From positions 1 through 15,695 of the forward strand of contig DGPL01000057.1 of the NCBI GenBank assembly GCA_002390425.1: a stretch of DNA of 15,695 nucleotides, given 5' to 3'. This DNA comes from Kordiimonadaceae bacterium UBA4441. GTDB taxonomy: Bacteria; Pseudomonadota; Alphaproteobacteria; Sphingomonadales; Emcibacteraceae. The notes under the pieces are model-generated. The model was not told the DNA's origin. It did not search any database and saw only the letters and a program-made list of their open reading frames with translations. Position numbers and translations under genes: made by a program. Every line of letters begins with the position of its first letter. Position 1 is the stretch's first letter. Shown piece after piece: positions 1 to 6,479 of this stretch.

Positions 1-57
1 AAATATCCTGGTGAGGCATATTCTTTAGCAGTTTCAGAATTATCCAAATTAGATTGA
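1..57 (+). CDS. C-terminal end of an unidentified gene, cut by the left window edge
   Basis: An open frame enters from the left edge in frame 1 and stops at TGA 55-57. Only 18 residues are visible, ending AVSELSKLD. The residues look like ordinary coding sequence, with an amphipathic helical end, but they are too few to assign a family. It points rightward and is separated from the next gene, which is on the other strand, by about 300 bases. It could also be a chance open frame. Confidence 0.4.
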   Translation, partial: KYPGEAYSLAVSELSKLD

Positions 58-374
58 AGTTATAAATGTAAATAACCTGGTAAAGGTCACTCACTAATTG
101 CTGCCATTTATTCCCCTCACACTCCACCTTAATTATTCACTGAATTAAGACACCATTTGACCGTCAAACGTGGTTAAATATTGGTGATGTAATGCTTTTA
201 GGTAGTAGTTAATACTAAATAAACTTTCGTCAATTCTAGGGCGAGTTTGAGTGTCTGCTATCGACCCAAAGCGGACATTCAAATATAAGTATACTTAATA
301 ATGGATACATAAATAGTAAAAGATTGATTTGATCAAAATTAATCACTTAATAGGATTAATAAACATTGAAGTAA
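58..374. other. AT-rich spacer without a gene
   Basis: This spacer separates the partial gene at the left edge from the 3' end of the exported TIM-barrel gene, so two genes converge on it. No credible coding frame is seen. It holds one copy of a dispersed hairpin repeat (252-279) and a weak AT-rich inverted repeat with 7-base arms at 338-344 and 354-360. The latter might help end transcription but lacks a GC-rich stem and a T tract. Confidence 0.5.
252..279 (-). repeat. Dispersed imperfect hairpin repeat, copy 1
   Basis: The ends TGTCTGC (252-258) and GCGGACA (271-277) are inverted repeats with one wobble mismatch, giving a small hairpin. The 16 bases at 264-279 are found again exactly, in inverse orientation, at 4535-4550. 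The wider 24-base units (256-279 and 4535-4558) match at 22 positions. This looks like a short intergenic palindromic repeat of the type scattered through many proteobacterial genomes. The family could not be named from the sequence. Confidence 0.6.
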
Positions 375-1379
375 TTAATCAGTTCCAGCAATAATACGGT
401 TAAGCAAGGCTTTTGTTTTTCGAATACCTTCAAACTCACTGAGATTGTCCCCCTCATACTCAATACCTAAATACCCTGTGTATCCGGCGTTTGCCACGAT
501 TTTTAACAGTCTGTCAAAATCTATATCTGGTTCATTACCATTTTCATCAAAATTAAAAGATTTAACACTGACGGCTTTAGCAAAAGGCATTAGCTCCTTA
601 ACGCCCACATATTTATCATATACCTCCGTTTTACTGATTGTGAAGTTTCCGAAATCCGGCAAAGTCCCAACGCGACGATGATTTGCCGTCTCCATTACAG
701 AAGCCAACCATTTACCATTACTTGAGATGCCACCATGATTTTCGACAATAACATTAATGTCATAAGTATCCGCATATTCGGCAAGCCTTACCAAACCCTC
801 AGCTGCTAACTCACGTTGTTCGTCCCATGTCCCTGCACTTTGAGCATTCACTCTGATCGAATGACACCCAAGAAAAGCTGCTGCCTCTACCCATTTGTAA
901 TGTCTCTCAATAGATTGTGTACGTTCTTCAGGATTAGGATCACCAAGTGCACCTTCAGCATCGCACATTATGAGTAGACTTTTCACACCCTCACCATCAG
1001 CTCGTGTTTTCATTTCTGATAAATATTTCTTATCACGGGCTTGATTAAAGAAAAATACATTAACATATTCAACAGCACCAATATCAAATTTGCGTCTTGC
1101 TGTTTGAGCAAAATCAAGGTTAGTTAAATCGCCTTTAAGGTACCGGCCTAAGCCCTCCCTGTAGGCTAATCTTTTATCGGTATCATTCGCAAAATTTGTT
1201 CTATTTGGACCAAATAAATGTCGATGTATTGACCATTCTGCAAGTGAAATTTGAAATTTAGGCATCACTTGTGTTTCTTCACTCATGCTACATCCTGAAA
1301 ATGCCATTGCAGCTCCTGCGGCTGCAAACGATAAGCCTGATTTGTTAATGAACTGTCGTCGCGAGTAAAAGTCAGTCAT
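375..1379 (-). CDS. Tat-exported, probably lipid-anchored sugar phosphate isomerase/epimerase-like TIM-barrel protein
   Basis: The 334-residue protein belongs to the xylose isomerase-like TIM-barrel group (AP endonuclease 2 fold), whose members isomerise or epimerise sugars using a divalent metal. The segments IVENHGG, TLPDFGNF and LGIEYEGD fit the metal-binding strands of this fold. The N-terminus reads SRRQFI, a twin-arginine motif (residues 6-11), then an Ala-rich hydrophobic stretch and FSGC, a lipobox-like site with Cys30. This suggests export as a folded protein and anchoring to a membrane. The start is placed at the ATG at 1379 because AGGAG lies eight bases before it; the upstream in-frame ATG at 1397 would put this ribosome site inside the coding region. 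It lies 51 bases downstream of the LamG gene and is probably in the same operon. Its substrate is unknown; an uronate or rhamnose derivative would fit the setting, but this is inference. Confidence 0.8.
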   Translation of the reverse strand: MTDFYSRRQFINKSGLSFAAAGAAMAFSGCSMSEETQVMPKFQISLAEWSIHRHLFGPNRTNFANDTDKRLAYREGLGRYLKGDLTNLDFAQTARRKFDIGAVEYVNVFFFNQARDKKYLSEMKTRADGEGVKSLLIMCDAEGALGDPNPEERTQSIERHYKWVEAAAFLGCHSIRVNAQSAGTWDEQRELAAEGLVRLAEYADTYDINVIVENHGGISSNGKWLASVMETANHRRVGTLPDFGNFTISKTEVYDKYVGVKELMPFAKAVSVKSFNFDENGNEPDIDFDRLLKIVANAGYTGYLGIEYEGDNLSEFEGIRKTKALLNRIIAGTD

Positions 1380-1387
1380 TCTATATT

Positions 1388-1392
1388 CTCCT
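1388..1392 (-). promoter_or_regulatory. Ribosome binding site that decides the start of the TIM-barrel gene
   Basis: AGGAG on the minus strand lies eight bases upstream of the ATG at 1379. It falls within the reading frame if the earlier ATG at 1397 is used, so the shorter protein beginning MTDFYSRRQF is preferred. That start also gives a more usual Tat signal. Confidence 0.7.
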
Positions 1393-1430
1393 ATCATTTG
1401 TATTTTATGAACATTATATGAAACATAAAA

Positions 1431-2720
1431 TCAGTTAATAAAACTTAGATTTTCCATTTCAGAGTTAGTCAATATGCGGTTAAAAATTGCCACTCCATCT
1501 ATAAAAATATCGATAGAACCATGTTCAAGTCCATCTTCATCCAACCCAAGTGCCCGACCGAATGTGAAGGGGGCTCCATCCAATAATTCAATATCAATTT
1601 TTGATCCTATCTGCTGCCACTCATTTTCAGTAAATTGTTCTAATTTAGTAATAACTTTATCCCCGGAAACTATTTTTTTTAGCAGTGGAACATCAATTAC
1701 TTTTCCATGGGATACCTCCTCTTCAACTGCGAGAGCAAGGATGGATTTATCTTCCCGTAAGATATCAAATAAAACTCTAAATTTCTTACTATTGGCGTCA
1801 CCTTTTTGGCTATATTCAATTTTATTTTCATTGAGATCAACCCATAACCCATGTTCTTTTATAGTAGAATGGTGAAAATCATATCCATTATATTTAATGA
1901 GAAACGAGCGAGGTGAATAAAGAGGTTGAGAAAATGAAAGAGGATTTGCTAACGGAATTTCTTCATTTTGCATAACGTCTTCAGTGACAGGATCCGCCAG
2001 CTTATATTGAGTAGACTTTCCATTTAAGTAAGCTGTAACATTCTTATTTTTTGGATCAAAACTCATGGCAATCGCAACCCAATCACCGTTTTTAAATGGT
2101 TTACCGTCTATAGCCCTTATTCTTGCATATTGCGCGCCATCAACATTTGATTGGGGGTAACTCGCCGCACCCGTTGATGACACGTGTCCAATGACACCTT
2201 TCTGATTAAATAGACCTGCGAATAATGCAGCTTGCCTTCGCCCAGCATATTTATTCCAACCGCCCTCATCCCAAATTCCAGCAACCATATGACGGTTTCC
2301 TTCAAATTTAACCCAAGCAATCATAGTAAATGGCTTTAAGCCATTTAAATCTAACAATGTACCGTCGAATTCTTTTCTTGGGACTTCACCATAAATATAA
2401 CCTTGATTAAATCTAATAGCGTTTTGAAAAGGGCCGCTATTATCAAATTCAACCATTGACGGCTCTTCTTTATAAGGCCAATCTTTTATTGTATATCGTT
2501 TAGGATCACCGATCTGTCTTAAGAATAACGGAAATGACCGATTAATAATGTTGCTGTCATAATAAGATTTCCATCTAGCACCGTCAGATTTTTTAAAATC
2601 CCAAAACGCTACTAAACCCTGAGTCTGAGTTACTTTCTCTATATTGGATACTTCAGAATTTGAACGCGCAATAGAGAGCTGCGAAGAAAATAAAAATGTT
2701 AATATTATTAATCGAAACAT
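1431..2720 (-). CDS. Secreted LamG/concanavalin A-like domain protein of unknown function
   Basis: The 429-residue protein begins with a Sec signal peptide (FRLIILTFLFSSQLSIARS, cleavage near residue 20). The mature part has features of a LamG-like jelly-roll: GLVAFWDF at the first strand, FTMIAWVKF, a WVAIAMSFD...VTAYLNGK hairpin, and near the end DIFIDGVAIFNRILTNSEM, the usual closing strand. Such domains bind carbohydrate or occur as accessory modules in secreted polysaccharide-degrading systems. No catalytic motif was recognised. It is the first gene of a leftward pair with the exported TIM-barrel protein and diverges from the sulfatase, so a role in handling the same glycan outside the cytoplasm is likely. 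The ribosome site (TAGG) is weak. Some polysaccharide lyases share this fold, so an unrecognised enzyme cannot be excluded. Confidence 0.72.
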   Translation of the reverse strand: MFRLIILTFLFSSQLSIARSNSEVSNIEKVTQTQGLVAFWDFKKSDGARWKSYYDSNIINRSFPLFLRQIGDPKRYTIKDWPYKEEPSMVEFDNSGPFQNAIRFNQGYIYGEVPRKEFDGTLLDLNGLKPFTMIAWVKFEGNRHMVAGIWDEGGWNKYAGRRQAALFAGLFNQKGVIGHVSSTGAASYPQSNVDGAQYARIRAIDGKPFKNGDWVAIAMSFDPKNKNVTAYLNGKSTQYKLADPVTEDVMQNEEIPLANPLSFSQPLYSPRSFLIKYNGYDFHHSTIKEHGLWVDLNENKIEYSQKGDANSKKFRVLFDILREDKSILALAVEEEVSHGKVIDVPLLKKIVSGDKVITKLEQFTENEWQQIGSKIDIELLDGAPFTFGRALGLDEDGLEHGSIDIFIDGVAIFNRILTNSEMENLSFIN

Positions 2721-2856
2721 TATTTTATAACCTAAGAAATTGATATAAGCTCATGTAAACCATTAATGTAATCGGTTACATTATTCTTGGCAAGTATATT
2801 AATTTTGTGTATTTTCAATTGTACTTACTTAAACTATTCGCAAAAAGGTTGTAAAA
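2721..2856. promoter_or_regulatory. Divergent promoter region between LamG gene and sulfatase
   Basis: These 136 AT-rich bases separate two genes transcribed away from each other, so both promoters must lie here. The clearest element is the LacI-type operator at 2764-2783. Possible sigma-70 boxes exist toward the sulfatase (TTGTGT at 2805-2810 with AT-rich hexamers around 2822-2835), but none has convincing spacing. The sulfatase ribosome site is AAGG eight bases before its ATG. Confidence 0.55.
2764..2783. promoter_or_regulatory. LacI-family operator
   Basis: The sequence TAATGTAATCGGTTACATTA has 8-base perfect arms around a TCGG centre. Its core fits the LacI-family operator pattern TGnAAnCGnTTnCA at every fixed position, including the central CG. 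It sits between the divergent LamG and sulfatase genes and could control both. No LacI-type regulator is encoded in the window, so the cognate protein must lie elsewhere. No second copy matching the pattern was found by eye. Confidence 0.65.
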
Positions 2857-4467
2857 ATGATCAATAAATTGAACGCTAATTTTATTATCGCAATTTTGGT
2901 TTTGAGTGGCTTGAGCACACCCATATTAACCCATGCACAGGAACCCGAAGAGAAGAAGCCAAACATCATCTATATTCTAACTGATGATCAAAGATATGAT
3001 GAACTTGGGTTCATGAACTCACTTCTAGATACGCCAAATATGGATGCTATCGCTAAAGAAGGAGTGCATTTTAAAAATGCATTTGTCACAACTGCCCTAT
3101 GTTCTCCAAGTCGGGCGACAATATTAACAGGTCAATATGCAAATACACATGGTGTCGTTGATAACAATGCACCAATTCGTGAAGGCACTATATTTTTTCC
3201 GAGTTATTTACAAAAAGCTGGATATAAAACCGGGTTCATAGGTAAATGGCATATGGGCGCTGAAGGGGATCAGCCGCAACCCGGATTTGATAAATGGGTC
3301 AGTTTTGCAGGTCAGGGAAATTATTATCCCGAATTGGGTGATGGCAACATCGCGCAACTGAATATTGATGGTGAACATGTAAATCAAAAAGGTTATGTAA
3401 CAGACGAGCTAACGGATTATGCGTTAGGATGGTTGGATAGTCTTGATAAAGACAAACCGTTCTTCCTTTATTTTTCACATAAAGCAGTGCACGCGGATTT
3501 CGAACCGGCGGAACGTCACATAAATCAATATGCGGATAAAACGGTGAAACTACCGGACAACATGGCAAATACCACGGAAAATTATGCCGGAAAACCTAGA
3601 TGGGTTAAAGATCAGCGTAGCAGTTGGCACGGCGTTGATTTTCCATATCACAGTACCCTTAATGTCGGTGAATATAAAATGCGTTATCACCGAACACTGA
3701 GCGCCGTTGATGACAGCATTGGCCGGGTGCAACAGTGGTTAGCGGACAATGGGTTGGCCGAAAATACTATTGTTATGCTGATGGGCGATAATGGCTTTTT
3801 GTTTGGTGAACATGGTTTGATTGACAAAAGAAATGCTTATGAAGAAAGCATGCGTGTACCACTTCTCGCCATGGGGCCGGGGTTTGAGCGAGGCAAAGTA
3901 GTTGCAGAGGTTGTTGCTAATCTTGATATCGCGCCAACAATGCTTGATCTCGCTGGTATTGATGCTCCAGGCCAGTTCCAGGGCCGAAGTTTTAAGGATT
4001 TAGCTAGTGGCGAAGAGTTAAGTGAACCCTGGAATAATGAATTTGCCTATGAATATTTTTGGGAATATGATTTTCCGCAGACTCCTACTACATTTGCGTT
4101 GAGAACCAATCGTTATAAGCTTATCCAATATCATGGAATCTGGGACCGGGAAGAACTATATGACATGATTAATGATCCACAGGAAATGCATAATCTCATT
4201 GATGACCCTGATCTGATTGAAGTCAAAGTTAATCTACGAAAAAGGATTTATGCACTTATGAAAAATCCACGTGGTGAGCATGCGGTTCCTTATACTGAAC
4301 GTAAACATCGGGGAGCTACATTTAGAAATATGAACTCCATTGAAGCCGCAAACTTCCCAAAAGAATGGCTGAGAACCGGTGATGAAGGGGACCTTCGAGA
4401 ACTCAATTATGATGATAGTCGCGAAAAATACGAATTGCTTAAAATGATGCAACAGTCCAAAGAATAA
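2857..4467 (+). CDS. Secreted S1-family sulfatase (formylglycine type)
   Basis: The 536-residue protein removes sulfate esters from a glycan in the periplasm or outside the cell. It has a Sec signal peptide ending near THA-QE (residue 27). The sulfatase signature C82-S-P-S-R86 is intact; Cys82 would be turned into the catalytic formylglycine by a maturase encoded elsewhere. Metal and substrate residues of the family are visible: D43-D44 (ILTDDQ), K130 and H132 (GKWHMG), H208 (FSHKAVH), D311-N312 (GDNG) and K324 (IDKR). The length is normal and the reading frame complete. It stands alone, divergent from the LamG gene across a LacI-type operator, near rhamnose catabolism genes. A rhamnose-3-sulfate or related algal substrate is therefore likely, but the subfamily cannot be fixed from sequence alone. 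Confidence 0.93.
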   Translation: MINKLNANFIIAILVLSGLSTPILTHAQEPEEKKPNIIYILTDDQRYDELGFMNSLLDTPNMDAIAKEGVHFKNAFVTTALCSPSRATILTGQYANTHGVVDNNAPIREGTIFFPSYLQKAGYKTGFIGKWHMGAEGDQPQPGFDKWVSFAGQGNYYPELGDGNIAQLNIDGEHVNQKGYVTDELTDYALGWLDSLDKDKPFFLYFSHKAVHADFEPAERHINQYADKTVKLPDNMANTTENYAGKPRWVKDQRSSWHGVDFPYHSTLNVGEYKMRYHRTLSAVDDSIGRVQQWLADNGLAENTIVMLMGDNGFLFGEHGLIDKRNAYEESMRVPLLAMGPGFERGKVVAEVVANLDIAPTMLDLAGIDAPGQFQGRSFKDLASGEELSEPWNNEFAYEYFWEYDFPQTPTTFALRTNRYKLIQYHGIWDREELYDMINDPQEMHNLIDDPDLIEVKVNLRKRIYALMKNPRGEHAVPYTERKHRGATFRNMNSIEAANFPKEWLRTGDEGDLRELNYDDSREKYELLKMMQQSKE

Positions 4468-4534
4468 CAGATTGTCGATGTGATCGTCTACTTATAATCG
4501 ATTTCTGACTTAGATCTAAATTGCTAGGTTGCTC

Positions 4535-4558
4535 AATGTCCGCTTTGGGTATATAGCA
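4535..4558 (+). repeat. Dispersed hairpin repeat, copy 2 (inverse to copy 1)
   Basis: AATGTCCGCTTTGGGT (4535-4550) is the exact reverse complement of 264-279, and ATAGCA (4553-4558) matches the rest of copy 1. The outer arm is more degraded here (GCAATCG in place of GCAGACA), so the hairpin is weaker. It lies in the 216-base spacer between the sulfatase and the lactate dehydrogenase gene, which otherwise shows only the ribosome site of the latter. Confidence 0.6.
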
Positions 4559-4672
4559 ATCGTTCGAATTTCATCAAAACAATTCCCAATCTTGCCATTG
4601 TCTATATTTGGTGGTATCTGCTATCTGATCGATACGTTACCGGGTTGAATAAACTATAGGTCGTTGGGGAAT

Positions 4673-4677
4673 AAGGA
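4673..4677 (+). promoter_or_regulatory. Ribosome binding site supporting a GTG start for the lactate dehydrogenase gene
   Basis: AAGGA lies six bases before the GTG at 4684. No ATG gives a comparable start: the first internal Met falls well inside the conserved fold. Confidence 0.65.
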
Positions 4678-4683
4678 CCAAAA

Positions 4684-5829
4684 GTGCGCTTAAAACATTG
4701 CCATAATTTTCACGATTTCAGAACGCTTGCAAAAAAGCGACTTCCTGGGCCTATTTTTAACTATATTGACGGTGCTGCTGACGATGAATTGACTTATCGC
4801 CGCAACTGGCAAAGTTTCGATGATTGCGATCTTGTGCCTAATGTCCTCAGAGACGTAAAAGAAATTGATATGTCTGTCAGTGTAATGGGACAAAAATTAG
4901 ATATGCCTATTTACTGTTCACCGACAGCCTTGCAGCGTATTTTTCACCATGAAGGCGAGTTTGCGGTAGCGGGAGCGGCAGAAAAATTTGGCACTATGTT
5001 CGGCGTTTCTTCACTTGGGACAGTTAGTTTGCAGGATATAAAAGCAAAACATAGCAATCCTCAAGCGTATCAATTTTATTTTCATAAAGACCGGGGCTTA
5101 AACCGTGCGATGTTACAAAAAGCTAAGGAAATTGGCATTGATATTATGATGTTAACGGTCGATACCATTACAGGCGGCAACAGGGAACGAGATTTGAGAA
5201 CTGGATTTTCTATACCCTTTCAGTTAACGCCGGCTAGCTTACTTCAGTTTATACTGAAACCCAAATGGGGAGTTAATTATATTACCCATGAAAAATTTAC
5301 TCTACCACAGCTTGATAGTCATGTTGATATGAGCGGTGGCGCCATGTCGATAGGTAAGTATTTTACTGAAATGCTTGACCCATCCATGGCATGGGATGAC
5401 GTTGCCGAAATGGTCAAATTCTGGGACGGGGAATTTTGTCTCAAAGGAATTATGAGTGTTGAGGATGCGAGGAAAGCAGTTGATATAGGTTGTACAGGTA
5501 TTATTATTTCAAATCATGGTGGACGTCAGCTCGATGGCAGCAGAAGCCCATTTGATCAACTCGCTGAAATTGTCGATGCTGTTGGTGATGATATTGATGT
5601 CATAATGGATAGCGGTATTCAACGTGGTACTCATGTTCTTAAAGCGCTCTCTCTTGGCGCAAAAGCAGTGGGTGGTGGTAGATTTTACTTATTTCCTCTC
5701 GCAGCTGCTGGACAAAAAGGCGTTGAGCGAGCTCTCAACTTAATGCGTAGTGAAATTGAGAGGGGGATGATGTTGATGGGGTGTCGTTCTATTAGCGAGT
5801 TAACTCGAAAGAACCTTAAATTTAGATAG
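4684..5829 (+). CDS. lldD: FMN-dependent L-lactate dehydrogenase (alpha-hydroxy-acid oxidase family)
   Basis: The 381-residue enzyme oxidises L-lactate to pyruvate with FMN, usually passing electrons to the respiratory chain at the inner membrane. Family hallmarks are clear: PGPIFNYIDGAADDE near residue 21, the TVDT...GNRERDLR segment, LKGIM with the FMN-contacting Lys, the active-site block SNHGGRQLDG with the catalytic His, and the final ALSLGAKAVGGGRFYLFPLAA. The length is normal for LldD. The GTG start is supported by AAGGA six bases upstream. It is a single rightward gene facing the rhamnosidase fragments. In this locus it makes sense as the last step of rhamnose catabolism, because the aldolase-dehydrogenase fusion yields L-lactate. 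Another 2-hydroxy acid, such as mandelate or glycolate, is possible but less likely here. Confidence 0.9.
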   Translation: MRLKHCHNFHDFRTLAKKRLPGPIFNYIDGAADDELTYRRNWQSFDDCDLVPNVLRDVKEIDMSVSVMGQKLDMPIYCSPTALQRIFHHEGEFAVAGAAEKFGTMFGVSSLGTVSLQDIKAKHSNPQAYQFYFHKDRGLNRAMLQKAKEIGIDIMMLTVDTITGGNRERDLRTGFSIPFQLTPASLLQFILKPKWGVNYITHEKFTLPQLDSHVDMSGGAMSIGKYFTEMLDPSMAWDDVAEMVKFWDGEFCLKGIMSVEDARKAVDIGCTGIIISNHGGRQLDGSRSPFDQLAEIVDAVGDDIDVIMDSGIQRGTHVLKALSLGAKAVGGGRFYLFPLAAAGQKGVERALNLMRSEIERGMMLMGCRSISELTRKNLKFR

Positions 5830-5955
5830 AGATTAGCAGCAGGTTTTTCTTAAAAGCAGTAAAATTATTCTATGATAGACCTCTGTTTTTTGGACAATTA
5901 CATAAATTTACCAAATAAATTTAAATCGCAAACAAATCTTTTCAAAAAAATATAT

Positions 5956-6459
5956 TTAATAATCTAATGTAATTTTGTGCATCATGGCACCTTCTAAAAA
6001 CACATATTCACCATGTTTCTTACAATTCTCACAATTCCCATTGACTTTGGCTTTAGCCCCAGTGGGTAGCGTAATACTTAGAGTTTTTCCGGATTTTTCA
6101 ATCAGGATTTCGCCCAATGGAGTAACAACGGTTCCAGAGAAATACTCTTTACCTATATATTTAGGTTCGATAGTAAGCATCTGGTCTTCAAAACCATCTT
6201 TACCCCAAGATACCCCTAAAACACTATCATGTACCCATACCATTCCAACTGCGCCCCATCCGTGCGAGCCAGAAGGGTCTATGGGTTGCGCAGTATTGAT
6301 CACATTAGGAGCTAAATCTATATCCTCGTGACGTACAAAATACTCAGGAAGCGGGCCACCAAAAGGCCCTTGCAGTAGTTTTGGTGTAGAATTGTTGAGC
6401 GATCCTGGCAGATAAGGACCCATGCGCCATTTTAAATGGGCTATTGCCCTTTCTCCCAT
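5956..6459 (-). CDS. C-terminal fragment of the GH78 alpha-L-rhamnosidase (broken gene)
   Basis: These 167 residues are the end of a GH78 enzyme: the last helices of the (alpha/alpha)6 barrel and the C-terminal beta domain. GGPLPEYF (residues 34-41) occupies the place where GH78 enzymes usually hold the general base Glu; SGSHGWGAVG (63-72) is the conserved His-Trp turn; TIEPKY...GTVVTPLGEI and LPTGAKAKV are the closing beta strands. The frame stays open upstream of the first ATG, and the extra residues (ILYRFNG) also fit the family, so the ATG at 6459 is an internal Met, not a native start. The upstream fragment ends in another frame 20 bases away. No good ribosome site precedes it. Taken alone it cannot be a rhamnosidase; most likely it is not a functional protein. 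Confidence 0.8.
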   Translation of the reverse strand: MGERAIAHLKWRMGPYLPGSLNNSTPKLLQGPFGGPLPEYFVRHEDIDLAPNVINTAQPIDPSGSHGWGAVGMVWVHDSVLGVSWGKDGFEDQMLTIEPKYIGKEYFSGTVVTPLGEILIEKSGKTLSITLPTGAKAKVNGNCENCKKHGEYVFLEGAMMHKITLDY

Positions 6460-6479
6460 GCCGTTAAATCGATAAAGGA

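Noticed and set aside
330..335. A third TGATCA within TTTGATCAAA upstream of the paired operator family.
   Set aside because: It lies between two gene 3' ends, not in a promoter, and this 6-mer also appears by chance inside several coding regions (for example near 5551, 6297 and 12055). Not counted as an operator.
1474..1875. Open frame of 133 codons on the plus strand, opposite the LamG gene.
   Set aside because: It is Ser-rich low-complexity sequence typical of a shadow frame; the opposite strand has a signal peptide and a recognisable fold.
2857..2862. TGATCA overlapping the sulfatase start codon as a possible DeoR site.
   Set aside because: It is a single site, without a partner at 30 bases and without the flanking AATGATCAA/TTGATCATT pattern of the paired site.
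5830..5955. Possible terminator between the converging lactate dehydrogenase and rhamnosidase genes.
   Set aside because: The spacer is AT-rich with no GC-rich hairpin followed by a T tract on either strand.
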